64,000 nucleotides of DNA from Methanobrevibacter sp. YE315 (GTDB lineage Archaea > Methanobacteriota > Methanobacteria > Methanobacteriales > Methanobacteriaceae): positions 624,001-688,000 of the forward strand of contig NZ_CP010834.1 in assembly GCF_001548675.1 (NCBI RefSeq), read 5' to 3'. Below the pieces are notes generated by a model. The model was not told the DNA's origin. It was given only the letters and a program-made list of their open reading frames with translations, and made no database searches. Of this stretch, positions 36,357-44,406 are shown piece by piece; within the stretch, counting starts at the first letter, position 1, and the number at the start of each line of letters is the position of its first letter. The position numbers and the translations under genes are program-made.

Positions 36357-37967
36357 ATGAACGTAATGATTTTGGCAATTGTATTTATAATTTACATATT
36401 CGCGCTTGTTTTTGTAGGTTATTATGCATACAAAAAAACTAATTCCTCTGAAGACTTTATGATTGCTGGTAAAGATACGCACCCATTCATTATGGCAATG
36501 AGTTATGGAGCAACCTTTATTTCGACAGCAGCTATTGTTGGTTTTGGTGGAGTTGCAAGTGAATATGGTATGAGTGTTTTATGGCTAGCATTCTTAAATA
36601 TTATTATTGGTGTATTCATAGCCTTTGTATTTTTAGGAAAAAGAACTCGTAGAATGGGGCATGCTTTGGATTCTTTAACTTTTCCTGAGTTTTTAGGTAA
36701 ACGTTTCGACTCAAAATTCATTCATTATTTCTCAGGATTAATAATCTTCTGTGCAATGCCTCTTTATGCAGCTGTAGTATTAATCGGGGCTGCAAGATTT
36801 TTAGAATCATCATTATTAATTGATTTCAGTATTGCTTTACTTATTTTATCAATTATTATTACATTTTATGTGTTGTTCGGTGGAATTCGTGGTGTAATGT
36901 ATACAGACGCACTGCAGGGAACAATCATGGTTGTTGCTATGATTTTCTTACTTGTATTTGTATACTGGTTGCTCGGAGGAGTACACACTGCAAACACTGC
37001 ATTAACAAACATGGTTAATCTCTATCCTGCCGATGCTTTGGCTACAGGAGGTACGGGCTGGACGGCCTTCCCAGAGTTTGGAACACCATTCTGGTGGTCA
37101 CTTGTTTCATCAACTCTTATCGGTGTAGGTATTGGGGTGCTTGCTCAACCTTCATTAATCGTAAGATTCATGACAGTTAAATCAGATAAGGAATTGAACA
37201 GGTCTGTTTTGATTGGAGGTATCTTCATTGCAATCATGCCAACAACCGCATACATCGTAGGATCCCTTTCAAACGTATATTTCTATGATAAGCTAGGCAA
37301 AATTGCTGTGGATGTAGTTGGAGGAAACATTGATAAGGTTATTCCGACATTCATTACAATGGCCTTGCCTGAATGGTTCGTATACATTTTCCTGTTATCA
37401 TTGATTGCAGCTGCAATGTCAACAATCTCTTCACAATTGCACACTCAGGGAACCGCATTCGGTGTAGATATTTACGGTACAATAAGAGATAAATCCAAAC
37501 AGAAATTAGATCAGATAAGCATTTCAAGAGTAGGTATTTTAATAGCTATCCTCCTTGCTTTAATTATGGCATATTCACTTCCAGGAAGTGTGGTTGCACT
37601 TGGAACAAGCTTGTTCTTTGAAATTTGTGCAGCAGCATTCTTGCCAGTATTTTTGGGAGCACTTTACTGGAAAGGAATTACAAGACTTGGAGCTATTGCA
37701 GGAATCGCATCAGGAACCCTTGTTAGTTTGTTTTGGATGGTATTCGTATTTAAAAAGACTGCTGTCGGACTTGGAATCTGTAAATTTATCTGTGGTGTTG
37801 AAACATTGATACCTGCTGCACCATGGCCATTCATTGATGTTATGTTAATAGCAGTTCCTGTTTCCGCAATATTTACAATTGTTGTAAGCCTGCTCACTAA
37901 ACCTCCGGCTCAAGAGGTAATTGATAAAGCGTTTGAACAAATTGACACAGAAGGAAGTGATGCATGA
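36357..37967 (+). CDS. sodium:solute symporter family transporter
   Basis: The 536-residue protein has about 13 transmembrane helices and the SSS signatures: FMIAGKDTHPF (about 32-42), the SYGATFISTAAIVGFGG helix, and GALYWKGITRLGAIAG. The substrate could be an arylacetate, acetate or pyruvate; its location next to paaK favours an aromatic or carboxylic acid. AGAGGTAAT precedes the ATG. A short accessory protein overlaps its end. Confidence 0.9.
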   Translation: MNVMILAIVFIIYIFALVFVGYYAYKKTNSSEDFMIAGKDTHPFIMAMSYGATFISTAAIVGFGGVASEYGMSVLWLAFLNIIIGVFIAFVFLGKRTRRMGHALDSLTFPEFLGKRFDSKFIHYFSGLIIFCAMPLYAAVVLIGAARFLESSLLIDFSIALLILSIIITFYVLFGGIRGVMYTDALQGTIMVVAMIFLLVFVYWLLGGVHTANTALTNMVNLYPADALATGGTGWTAFPEFGTPFWWSLVSSTLIGVGIGVLAQPSLIVRFMTVKSDKELNRSVLIGGIFIAIMPTTAYIVGSLSNVYFYDKLGKIAVDVVGGNIDKVIPTFITMALPEWFVYIFLLSLIAAAMSTISSQLHTQGTAFGVDIYGTIRDKSKQKLDQISISRVGILIAILLALIMAYSLPGSVVALGTSLFFEICAAAFLPVFLGALYWKGITRLGAIAGIASGTLVSLFWMVFVFKKTAVGLGICKFICGVETLIPAAPWPFIDVMLIAVPVSAIFTIVVSLLTKPPAQEVIDKAFEQIDTEGSDA

Positions 37968-38080
37968 TGATGATTTTAGGAATTGAAGATCCTTGGATTT
38001 GGGGAGTTTATCTTGGAATTATCTTGTCTACACTTTTATGTGTTGTTTATGGTATTATAAACTGGAATAAAGGAGATTAG
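37964..38080 (+). CDS. symporter small accessory protein
   Basis: A 38-residue protein beginning MMMILGIEDPWIWGVYLG and ending WNKGD, with one hydrophobic helix (about 13-33). Its start overlaps the stop of the symporter. It fits the short proteins found right after SSS-family symporters in methanogens and bacteria, named symporter small accessory protein in annotation. It is likely to stay in the membrane with the transporter. Confidence 0.8.
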   Translation: MMMILGIEDPWIWGVYLGIILSTLLCVVYGIINWNKGD

Positions 38081-38145
38081 ACTCTCTTTTATTTTATTTA
38101 TTTTTTTAAAAAATTTTTTATAATCTATTTTTCAAATTTATTTTC

Positions 38146-38865
38146 ATGAATAAACTATTTGACAATTTTGGAAGAATTCAAAAAAATGACCCTGAATTTC
38201 ATGAAATCTTTAAGAATTTTGCATACGATGAAGTGTTTGAATACTCTACTTTAAGTGAAAAGGAATCTATTTTAGTTATATTGGCTTCATTAATCGCATG
38301 CCAATCACCAAAAGCATTTAAAAAGACTTTATTGTCTGCATTGGATTGCGATATAACTCCGCAAGAGGTTAAAGAGCTATTGTACCAGTCAGTTCCTTAT
38401 GTGGGTTTTGGCCGTGCACATAACTTTTTCGGGGTTGTGATTAAAGTTTTTGAGAAAAAAGGAATCGATATGCCTTTGCCTCCAGGATCTAACACCTCTG
38501 TTGAAAACCGCCATAAAAAAGGCCGTGAACTTCAAGAAAAGTATTTTGGAGCTGAAATGATTCAAATGATAAATGAGAATACGCCTGATGGCCAGAAGCA
38601 TTTCAACAGATTTTTGGAAGGATTCTGTTTCGGTGATTTCTACACAAGAGATGGTTTGGATGACAAGCAAAGGGAATTGATAACATTTGCATTCCTTGCA
38701 TCTTTAGGAGGATGTGAAAATCAGTTGAGAGGTCATGCTCAAGGTAATCTAAATGTTGGCAATGATAAAGAAAAATTAGTATCTGCAATAACAGTCATAA
38801 TGCCGTATATTGGTTTTCCAAGGACATTGAACGCATTGGCGATTGTCAATGAAATATGTGGATAA
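38146..38865 (+). CDS. carboxymuconolactone decarboxylase family protein
   Basis: The 239-residue protein has two AhpD/CMD-like halves. The second contains REQ-like RELITFAFLASLGGCENQLRGHAQGNLNVG (shown in part), with a single Cys and His in place of the CxxC-H of AhpD, so thiol peroxidase activity is uncertain. The first half has SLIACQSPKAF. The family includes oxidant-response and decarboxylase members; the substrate is unknown. It is monocistronic and has a weak ribosome site. Confidence 0.75.
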   Translation: MNKLFDNFGRIQKNDPEFHEIFKNFAYDEVFEYSTLSEKESILVILASLIACQSPKAFKKTLLSALDCDITPQEVKELLYQSVPYVGFGRAHNFFGVVIKVFEKKGIDMPLPPGSNTSVENRHKKGRELQEKYFGAEMIQMINENTPDGQKHFNRFLEGFCFGDFYTRDGLDDKQRELITFAFLASLGGCENQLRGHAQGNLNVGNDKEKLVSAITVIMPYIGFPRTLNALAIVNEICG

Positions 38866-38884
38866 GGGAAATTTAATTCCCTTA
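38863..38884. terminator. bidirectional hairpin
   Basis: Eight-bp perfect arms TAAGGGAA and TTCCCTTA with a 6-base loop, between convergent stop codons. Confidence 0.6.
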
Positions 38885-39289
38885 ATATTTAAATTCGTAG
38901 GATTCTTCAATAGCAAACATATTTCTAAATTCTGCTGTAGCGTCATTGAGGTAGAATACGCCCATTTTCCAATTGTTTGCTTTGTATGCTTCAGCTATTT
39001 CCGGCATTAATTCAAATGCTTTTTCAACAACTTCATCATTTCCAGATAAGTCAACGGTTCCATAATATCTTAAAAAGTGTTCTCCATCCCACGCTGCTAT
39101 TTCAACACTCGGATTTGCTTGCATTTGTTTGTATACATCCTTATGGTCCCCGACTCCAAAGTATATTTTGTCTTCAAATAATAAATGGAAACCAAGTGGT
39201 CTGACTTTTGGTTTGTCTCCGTCTACTGTTGCAAGGTAAAACACTTGTGCTTTTGTTAATAATTCATCTACTTTTTGAATGTTTGACAT
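38882..39289 (-). CDS. pyridoxamine 5'-phosphate oxidase family protein
   Basis: The 135-residue split-barrel flavin-binding protein reads FYLATVDGDKPKVRPLGFHL (about residues 17-36), then KIYFGVGDHKDVYKQM and EIAAWDG, as in small PPOX-type FMN/F420 proteins. It may reduce or bind a flavin; the substrate is unknown. AGAGGTG precedes the ATG. It is alone. Confidence 0.85.
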   Translation of the reverse strand: MSNIQKVDELLTKAQVFYLATVDGDKPKVRPLGFHLLFEDKIYFGVGDHKDVYKQMQANPSVEIAAWDGEHFLRYYGTVDLSGNDEVVEKAFELMPEIAEAYKANNWKMGVFYLNDATAEFRNMFAIEESYEFKY

Positions 39290-39504
39290 TTTGACACCTC
39301 TAGTTCTATATATTGTTTAATTAGTATTTAAAAGTTCCATGTTAATATTATTTCTATTCGATTTCTTAATTAAATTATAAGGGTTTTACTTTCGCCATTT
39401 GTGTAAAAAAACTTATTTTTTCCGCTTTTGACTATTTTAAATTAATGCTTTTTTTTCGAAATTGTATCAATGTGAAGATATATGTTCAGTTCGTTATGAA
39501 AATA

Positions 39505-39512
39505 TTTATATA
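39505..39512 (+). promoter_or_regulatory. TATA box of the mod operon
   Basis: TTTATATA preceded by GAAAATA. A start of transcription about 25 bases downstream falls in the dyad listed next. Confidence 0.55.
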
Positions 39513-39515
39513 TCA

Positions 39516-39539
39516 TAGTAATTAGATTTATAATTACTA
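39516..39539. promoter_or_regulatory. candidate operator of the mod operon
   Basis: Perfect 9-base arms TAGTAATTA (39516-39524) and TAATTACTA (39531-39539) with a 6-base spacer, directly downstream of the TATA box. A protein bound here would block RNA polymerase. It is the expected place for a molybdate-sensing repressor, but does not match the bacterial ModE box well. Confidence 0.55.
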
Positions 39540-39646
39540 ATCATGATAATTAAATAATAATTTAAGATTGGGTAATGAAGAGGGTAATAATATTATTAAT
39601 TTAGTGTTATTTTGAATAGTATTTTTAATTACTGTGATATTATTCG

Positions 39647-39693
39647 TCTGCAGTTTCATGTTATGTAATGCAGATGTGTAATAATCTTTTTTT
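39647..39693 (+). promoter_or_regulatory. leader hairpin with T-run before modA
   Basis: TCTGCA (39647-39652) pairs with TGCAGA (39669-39674); inside, TTTCAT faces ATGTAA with one mismatch and a GTT loop, next to a bulged G. Seven T residues follow at 39687-39693. An attenuator-like structure is possible. Confidence 0.45.
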
Positions 39694-39764
39694 CTAATCT
39701 TTGAATTATAGTATTTGATGTCTGATGGTGTTTTTTATAAATTAAAGATAAAGAGGAAATAACC

Positions 39765-40592
39765 ATGAAATCTATGAAAAAATTGTTATTTGTTGCAATT
39801 TTAGCTTTAGTAGTTATTGTTAGTGTAGGAGCATGTTCCGCTGGTTTCCTTGATTTCTTAGGAGGGGACTCATCCTCTGTTGATGCTAACGCTACTGGTG
39901 AAGTTAATTTGGCTGCTGCTGCTAGTTTAAAAAATGCTTTTGATAAGGATTTAATTCCTTTGTTCAATGAAAAATATCCTGGTATAAAAGTTACTCCTAC
40001 TTATGCTTCAAGTGGAGATTTACAAACTCAAATTGAAAATGGTTTAAAAGCAGACATATTCATGTCCGCTGCTAATAAACAAATGAATGCATTAGCTAAA
40101 AAAGGTTTAATTGACAATGATACTAATGTTCAATTTTTAGAAAATAAAGTTGTTTTAATTGTACCAAAAGACTCAACTTTAAACATTACTTCATTCGATG
40201 ACTTGAAAAATGTGAATGGTACCATTGCTATTGGGGACCCTGAATCTGTACCTGCAGGACAATATGCTCAAGAAGCTTTAAACAACACTGGTCTTTGGAG
40301 TTCTGTCGAACCTAAATTATCTTTAGGTACTGATGTAACTGCTGTATTGAACCAAGTAGCTCAAGGATCTGCAGATTGTGGTATTGTATACGCTACCGAT
40401 GCTAAATCTAATGAAAATGTTACAGTAGTTTGTGAAGCTCCTGATAATGCTTTAAAAACTCCGGTAATTTATCCTATAGCTATGATTAAAGATTCAAATA
40501 ATACAGATTCTGCAAAAGCATTCATGGACTTCTTGCAAACCCAAGAAGCTAAAGACATATTTGTAGAATATGGATTTACTATCCATGAATAG
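39765..40592 (+). CDS. modA: molybdate (or tungstate) ABC transporter, substrate-binding protein
   Basis: The 275-residue extracellular binding protein has a signal/lipobox-like N-terminus (GACSAG near residue 27), then LAAAASLKNAF (about 48-58), the start of the ModA fold, and YASSGDLQTQIENGLKADIF. It binds the oxyanion with Ser and backbone amides. Whether molybdate or tungstate is preferred cannot be read. GAGGAAAT precedes the ATG. The permease and ATPase genes follow, but after a 321-base gap with strong inverted repeats. Confidence 0.92.
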   Translation: MKSMKKLLFVAILALVVIVSVGACSAGFLDFLGGDSSSVDANATGEVNLAAAASLKNAFDKDLIPLFNEKYPGIKVTPTYASSGDLQTQIENGLKADIFMSAANKQMNALAKKGLIDNDTNVQFLENKVVLIVPKDSTLNITSFDDLKNVNGTIAIGDPESVPAGQYAQEALNNTGLWSSVEPKLSLGTDVTAVLNQVAQGSADCGIVYATDAKSNENVTVVCEAPDNALKTPVIYPIAMIKDSNNTDSAKAFMDFLQTQEAKDIFVEYGFTIHE

Positions 40593-40645
40593 ATTCAGCA
40601 TTGTATTGTAATGTAAGAATTCTCAAACTTTTTTAAGTTGGAGTA

Positions 40646-40695
40646 AATTTCTTTGAGTGTGGAAAAATTCTATTTTTCGAACACTCTTAGAAATT
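40646..40695 (+). ncRNA. predicted 50-base RNA hairpin downstream of modA
   Basis: Three nested perfect helices: AATTTCT with AGAAATT, GAGTGT with ACACTC, and GAAAAAT with ATTTTTC, separated by a TT/TT internal loop and a G/GA loop, around a TCT loop. Twenty base pairs in total. No T-run follows, so it is not a plain terminator; it could stabilise modA mRNA or be a regulatory element. Confidence 0.5.
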
Positions 40696-40799
40696 ATTTA
40701 AATCATATAAATAAAATTGATTACTGTAATAGTTTTAATAACTTTTTTTAAAACGATAACCAAGTTTTAAATAAGAATTATTATATAAATTGTTAAATT

Positions 40800-40878
40800 T
40801 TCACGCGAGAATGCTGTGATATATTACTTTCTAATAGTCTTGTGTGAAGTAAAATCCCTGGCTTCTATGAAGTTGAGG
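40800..40878 (+). ncRNA. predicted structured leader of modBC
   Basis: TTCACGCGAG (40800-40809) pairs fully with CTTGTGTGAA (40839-40848) if two G-U pairs are allowed, a sign of RNA rather than DNA structure. A second hairpin (40856-40878) has a 10-base stem with one mismatch and three G-U pairs around a TAT loop. The modB ribosome site lies about 25 bases further on. Confidence 0.45.
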
Positions 40879-40913
40879 TAGTTTAAATAAATATTGTTAA
40901 AGAGGATAGCAAC

Positions 40914-41588
40914 ATGATGGATTGGTCACCAATTGCAATTTCAATGAAGACTGCAAGTTTGTCAATTTTTATAACCTTTTTCTTAGGTTTGATTGTTGCT
41001 TGGGGTATTGTTAAGGTAAAAAATGATACAACAAAGATTATACTTGACGGTATCTTTACACTCCCTCTTGTATTACCCCCTACTGTGGTAGGGTTCTTTT
41101 TACTGTGGATTTTTGGTGTTAGAGGGCCTATAGGTAAGTTTTTTATAGACTTTTTTGCTGTAAAAATAGCGTTTTCATGGTCTGCAACAGTTATTGCTGC
41201 TGTTGTCATGTCTTTTCCTTTAATGTATCGATCTGCCCGAGGAGCATTTGAACAAGTGGATTCTAACTTACTGGATGCGGGACGTACATTGGGGATGTCT
41301 GAGTGGAAAATTTTCTGGAAAGTTTTATTTGCAAATGCATTACCAGGAATTATTAGTGGAGGAATTCTTGCTTATGCTCGTGGTTTAGGCGAATTTGGTG
41401 CTACAGCTATGCTTGCGGGTAATATTGCAGGACAGACCAGAACTCTCCCTATGGCGGTTTATTCCGAAGTAGCTGCAGGTAATATGGGTGAGGCTTTTGA
41501 TTATGTAATAGTCATTATCATCATAGCATTTTTTGCTATTTTCATCATGGATTACATTTCTTTACGAAAGGAAAAACAATGGAAATAG
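40914..41588 (+). CDS. modB: molybdate ABC transporter, permease
   Basis: The 224-residue membrane permease has about five helices and the EAA loop read as LLDAGRTLGMSEWKIFWKV (about 120-138) that contacts the ATPase, plus LPLVLPPTVVGF and GEFGATAMLAGN, typical of ModB. AGAGGAT precedes the ATG pair. It is 24 bases upstream of modC. Confidence 0.93.
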   Translation: MMDWSPIAISMKTASLSIFITFFLGLIVAWGIVKVKNDTTKIILDGIFTLPLVLPPTVVGFFLLWIFGVRGPIGKFFIDFFAVKIAFSWSATVIAAVVMSFPLMYRSARGAFEQVDSNLLDAGRTLGMSEWKIFWKVLFANALPGIISGGILAYARGLGEFGATAMLAGNIAGQTRTLPMAVYSEVAAGNMGEAFDYVIVIIIIAFFAIFIMDYISLRKEKQWK

Positions 41589-41612
41589 TTTACATTTTAT
41601 AGGGGATCAAAT

Positions 41613-42650
41613 ATGGATAATAAATTGTTAAAAGTAGATATTCAAATGCAGCTTAAAGAATTTGACTTGGATGTCGATTTTGAATTGAAAAAAAGGCGTT
41701 TGGGTATTCTTGGTCCTTCTGGCTGTGGTAAAAGTATGACATTGAAATCCATTGCGGGTATTGTGACTCCGGATGAAGGGGTTGTAAGTTTAAAAACTAA
41801 TGAAGAAACCACTTATTTTGATTCCAGTAAAAAAATTAATTTAAAACCTCAAAAAAGAAATGTAGGTTACTTATTTCAGAATTATGCGTTATTTCCAAAT
41901 ATGACTGTTGAAGAAAATGTTGCTGCAGGGTTACCTAAAGATTATGATAAGAACCTTGTGGATAGATTAATTAAGCGTTTTCATTTAGAAGGATTGGAAA
42001 AAAGATATCCTAGACAATTGTCTGGAGGTCAGCAGCAAAGAGTAGCTTTAGCCAGAATATTGGCTTATGGTCCTGATGTTATATTATTGGATGAGCCATT
42101 CAGTGCTATGGATACATTTTTAAAAGAACAATTGCGTATTGAACTTGTTAATTCACTAAAAGATTTTGATGGATTTTCCATTATGGTTACTCATGACCGT
42201 GATGAAGCGTTTCAGTTTTGTGATGAACTTATAATATTGGATCAAGGTAAAATTATAGCAAAAGGGGATACCTATGAAATATTTGAAAATCCCAGAAAAG
42301 TTCAGGTTGCAAGACTAACTGGTTGTAAAAACATTTCCAAAATAGAGGTTATTGATGATTATCATCTCAAATCTTTAGACTGGGGACTAATATTTGAAGT
42401 ATCTGAAAAGATTTCACCAAATATCACTCATATTGGAATAAGGGCGCACGATTTTTCCTTTGCTGAAAAAGATGATGTTAATGTGATAGACACCACAAAT
42501 TCTACAGTGATAGAAATGCCTTTTGAATGGGAAATAACCTTGACAAACGGTTTATGGTGGAAATATGATAAATTGATTTATGATCACGAATTTGAGATTC
42601 CTCACTATATTAAAATTGACCCTAAAGATATAATCTTGTTGGAAGAGTAG
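41613..42650 (+). CDS. modC: molybdate ABC transporter, ATP-binding protein
   Basis: The 345-residue ATPase has Walker A GPSGCGKSM (about 34-42), the signature LSGGQQQR (about 136-143) and Walker B VILLDEP. The last about 110 residues are a TOBE-like domain that can bind the oxyanion and regulate transport. AGGGGATC precedes the ATG. It closes the operon. Confidence 0.93.
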   Translation: MDNKLLKVDIQMQLKEFDLDVDFELKKRRLGILGPSGCGKSMTLKSIAGIVTPDEGVVSLKTNEETTYFDSSKKINLKPQKRNVGYLFQNYALFPNMTVEENVAAGLPKDYDKNLVDRLIKRFHLEGLEKRYPRQLSGGQQQRVALARILAYGPDVILLDEPFSAMDTFLKEQLRIELVNSLKDFDGFSIMVTHDRDEAFQFCDELIILDQGKIIAKGDTYEIFENPRKVQVARLTGCKNISKIEVIDDYHLKSLDWGLIFEVSEKISPNITHIGIRAHDFSFAEKDDVNVIDTTNSTVIEMPFEWEITLTNGLWWKYDKLIYDHEFEIPHYIKIDPKDIILLEE

Positions 42651-42701
42651 TTTGACTTATCACTTTATTTTTAAATATCATGTTGAATAAACATTTATAA
42701 C

Positions 42702-43779
42702 ATGACCCAATTGTTTTGTAAAGAAAAAGTTAATTCATCTAGGCAGGTTGAATGGGACCTTGCAAAAGTATCTGCAATATTTCTCATGATTCTGGTTCAT
42801 TATTTTGCTTTTTGCACTTTCGGTAACTTGGATTATGGTATTATTACTGAATATATGTTTATATTGTTTCAATGTTCCGCTCCAATATTCATGTTTGCCA
42901 TGGGAATTGGGATGATTTATACAAGACATGATTCCCCAAGGGAATTTGTTATTAGGGGAATTAAGCTACTTTTATTGGGTTTGATTGTCAACACAATGTA
43001 TTTCCTTTCAAATTATTCTGCAGGCGTTCCATTGGAATATTCACTGTTGTCTTTTTTAGCAAATGACATACTTCAATTCGCGGGATTAACATTTATTCTT
43101 GTTGGTATTCTTAAAATTTGACGTAAGCACATTTCGAATGGCTTTAATAAGTATTGTATTTTCATTAATTGCAAGTTATTTTTCAGATTTTTCCTTTAGT
43201 AATATTTATTTGAATCAATTGTTAGGTAATTTAATAGAAACCTTCGGACAGAATACAGTTAGCTGTTTTCCTATTTTGAACTGGTTTATCGTTCCAGCTT
43301 TTGGAATGCTATTCGGTGAAAACCTAATCAGATGCAATGATAAAGATCAGTTATACAAATTAATATTGAGGCCAACAGCGATCATATCACTTATCTTTTT
43401 GATAGTAGGTTTAATTACACGTGAAGGCATGTTTTCTACAGTGGGAGGTACTGTACCTGAAAAATTAGAATATCTTCATCCTTCAATTCCGGACATTATT
43501 ATTTTGATTGCAGTAATATTGTTCATTGTTTCATTACTGTATTTTATAACTAAAAGGTTATCTCCTAAAATTACAGATTTCATAGTTAAAACCAGTAAAA
43601 ACGTCACAATCATTTATATTATCCAATGGGCTTTAATTCTTTCTTTAACATATATAAATCAATTCTTACAGATTAAAGCCACATTGCCGATAGCCATATT
43701 GACTTTATTATTTGTCCTGATTGCCACTCTTATTTTAACTGAAGCTTATGTTAAGGTTAAGAATCTAGTTTTTAAATGA
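42702..43779 (+). pseudogene. frameshifted membrane acyltransferase-like gene (DUF1624-like)
   Basis: Frame 1 (42702-43121) has a polytopic start with RQVEWDLAKVSAIFLMILVHYF, as in heparan-alpha-glucosaminide N-acetyltransferase-like membrane proteins. The rest (to 43779) is in a second frame: LKFDVSTF follows if one A is removed from the AAAA run at 43113-43116. So a single-base insertion breaks a protein of about 358 residues with about ten helices. A real mutation or a sequencing error is possible. Confidence 0.65.
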
Positions 43780-43814
43780 AAAAAATTTAAAATATCTGAT
43801 AATTGGGGCATTGT

Positions 43815-44366
43815 CTATTCAAAGTTAAATTTAAAGCAATTAGGCTCATGATTGTTGATTATTCCGATTGATTCTAGATAGGAATATATTATTGTCGGAC
43901 CTACAAACCTCATTCCGCGCTTTTTTAAATCTTTAGATATATCTTTGGATAATTCAGATTCAGTTTTAAATTCTCCTTTGATAATTTCACCATCTGTAAA
44001 TCCCCAGATATACTTGTCAAAGCTTCCAAATTCCTTTTGTATTTCAATAAATACATTTGCATTGTTAATTGCGGAGGTAATTTTTCCTTTATGTCGGATA
44101 ATTCCTTCATTTGAACGCAATTCCTCAACTTTAACATCATCATAGTTTGCTACTTTTTCAACATCAAAGCCGTCAAAGGCATCTCTAAAATTTTCTCTTT
44201 TTTTAAGGATGGTGATCCAGGAAAGGCCTGCCTGAAACGATTCTAAAACAAGCATTTCAAATAATTCCTTATCGTCATGGGTTGGAATTCCCCATTCATT
44301 ATCATGGTATTTTATGTATGTTTCTTCGTTCAAATTCACCCATGAGCAACGGTTTTTCTTTTCCAT
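43815..44366 (-). CDS. tag: DNA-3-methyladenine glycosylase I
   Basis: The 183-residue base-excision repair enzyme removes 3-methyladenine from DNA. It shows RCSWVNLNEETYIKYHDNEWG (in part, about 6-26), the Tag start, then FEMLVLESFQAGLSWITIL (about 37-55) and the C-terminal FVGPTIIYSYLESIG. Zinc-binding Cys/His of Tag (C7, H171-like) are present in part. The divergent acyltransferase start lies 40 bases away. Confidence 0.9.
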   Translation of the reverse strand: MEKKNRCSWVNLNEETYIKYHDNEWGIPTHDDKELFEMLVLESFQAGLSWITILKKRENFRDAFDGFDVEKVANYDDVKVEELRSNEGIIRHKGKITSAINNANVFIEIQKEFGSFDKYIWGFTDGEIIKGEFKTESELSKDISKDLKKRGMRFVGPTIIYSYLESIGIINNHEPNCFKFNFE

Positions 44367-44406
44367 AAGAAATACTTATAATGTATATTATTTAAATATA
44401 TTCTCA

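Larger units (their letters stand above)
39290..39764. other. long divergent spacer and structured leader of modA
   Basis: Contains promoters of both neighbours. The modA side has a TATA box at 39505-39512, a dyad over the start region and a leader of about 230 bases holding hairpin 39647-39674 and a T-run at 39687-39693. No gene is seen. Confidence 0.55.
40593..40913. other. structured spacer between modA and modB
   Basis: No coding frame. It holds a 50-base hairpin (40646-40695), a second structured patch (40800-40878) and a small hairpin before the first (40625-40641). The listed hairpins explain it; a promoter for modBC could lie near 40740-40790. Confidence 0.6.

Noticed and set aside
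40800-40878. Known molybdenum-cofactor riboswitch.
   Set aside because: I could not match the known conserved core; only generic stems are visible.
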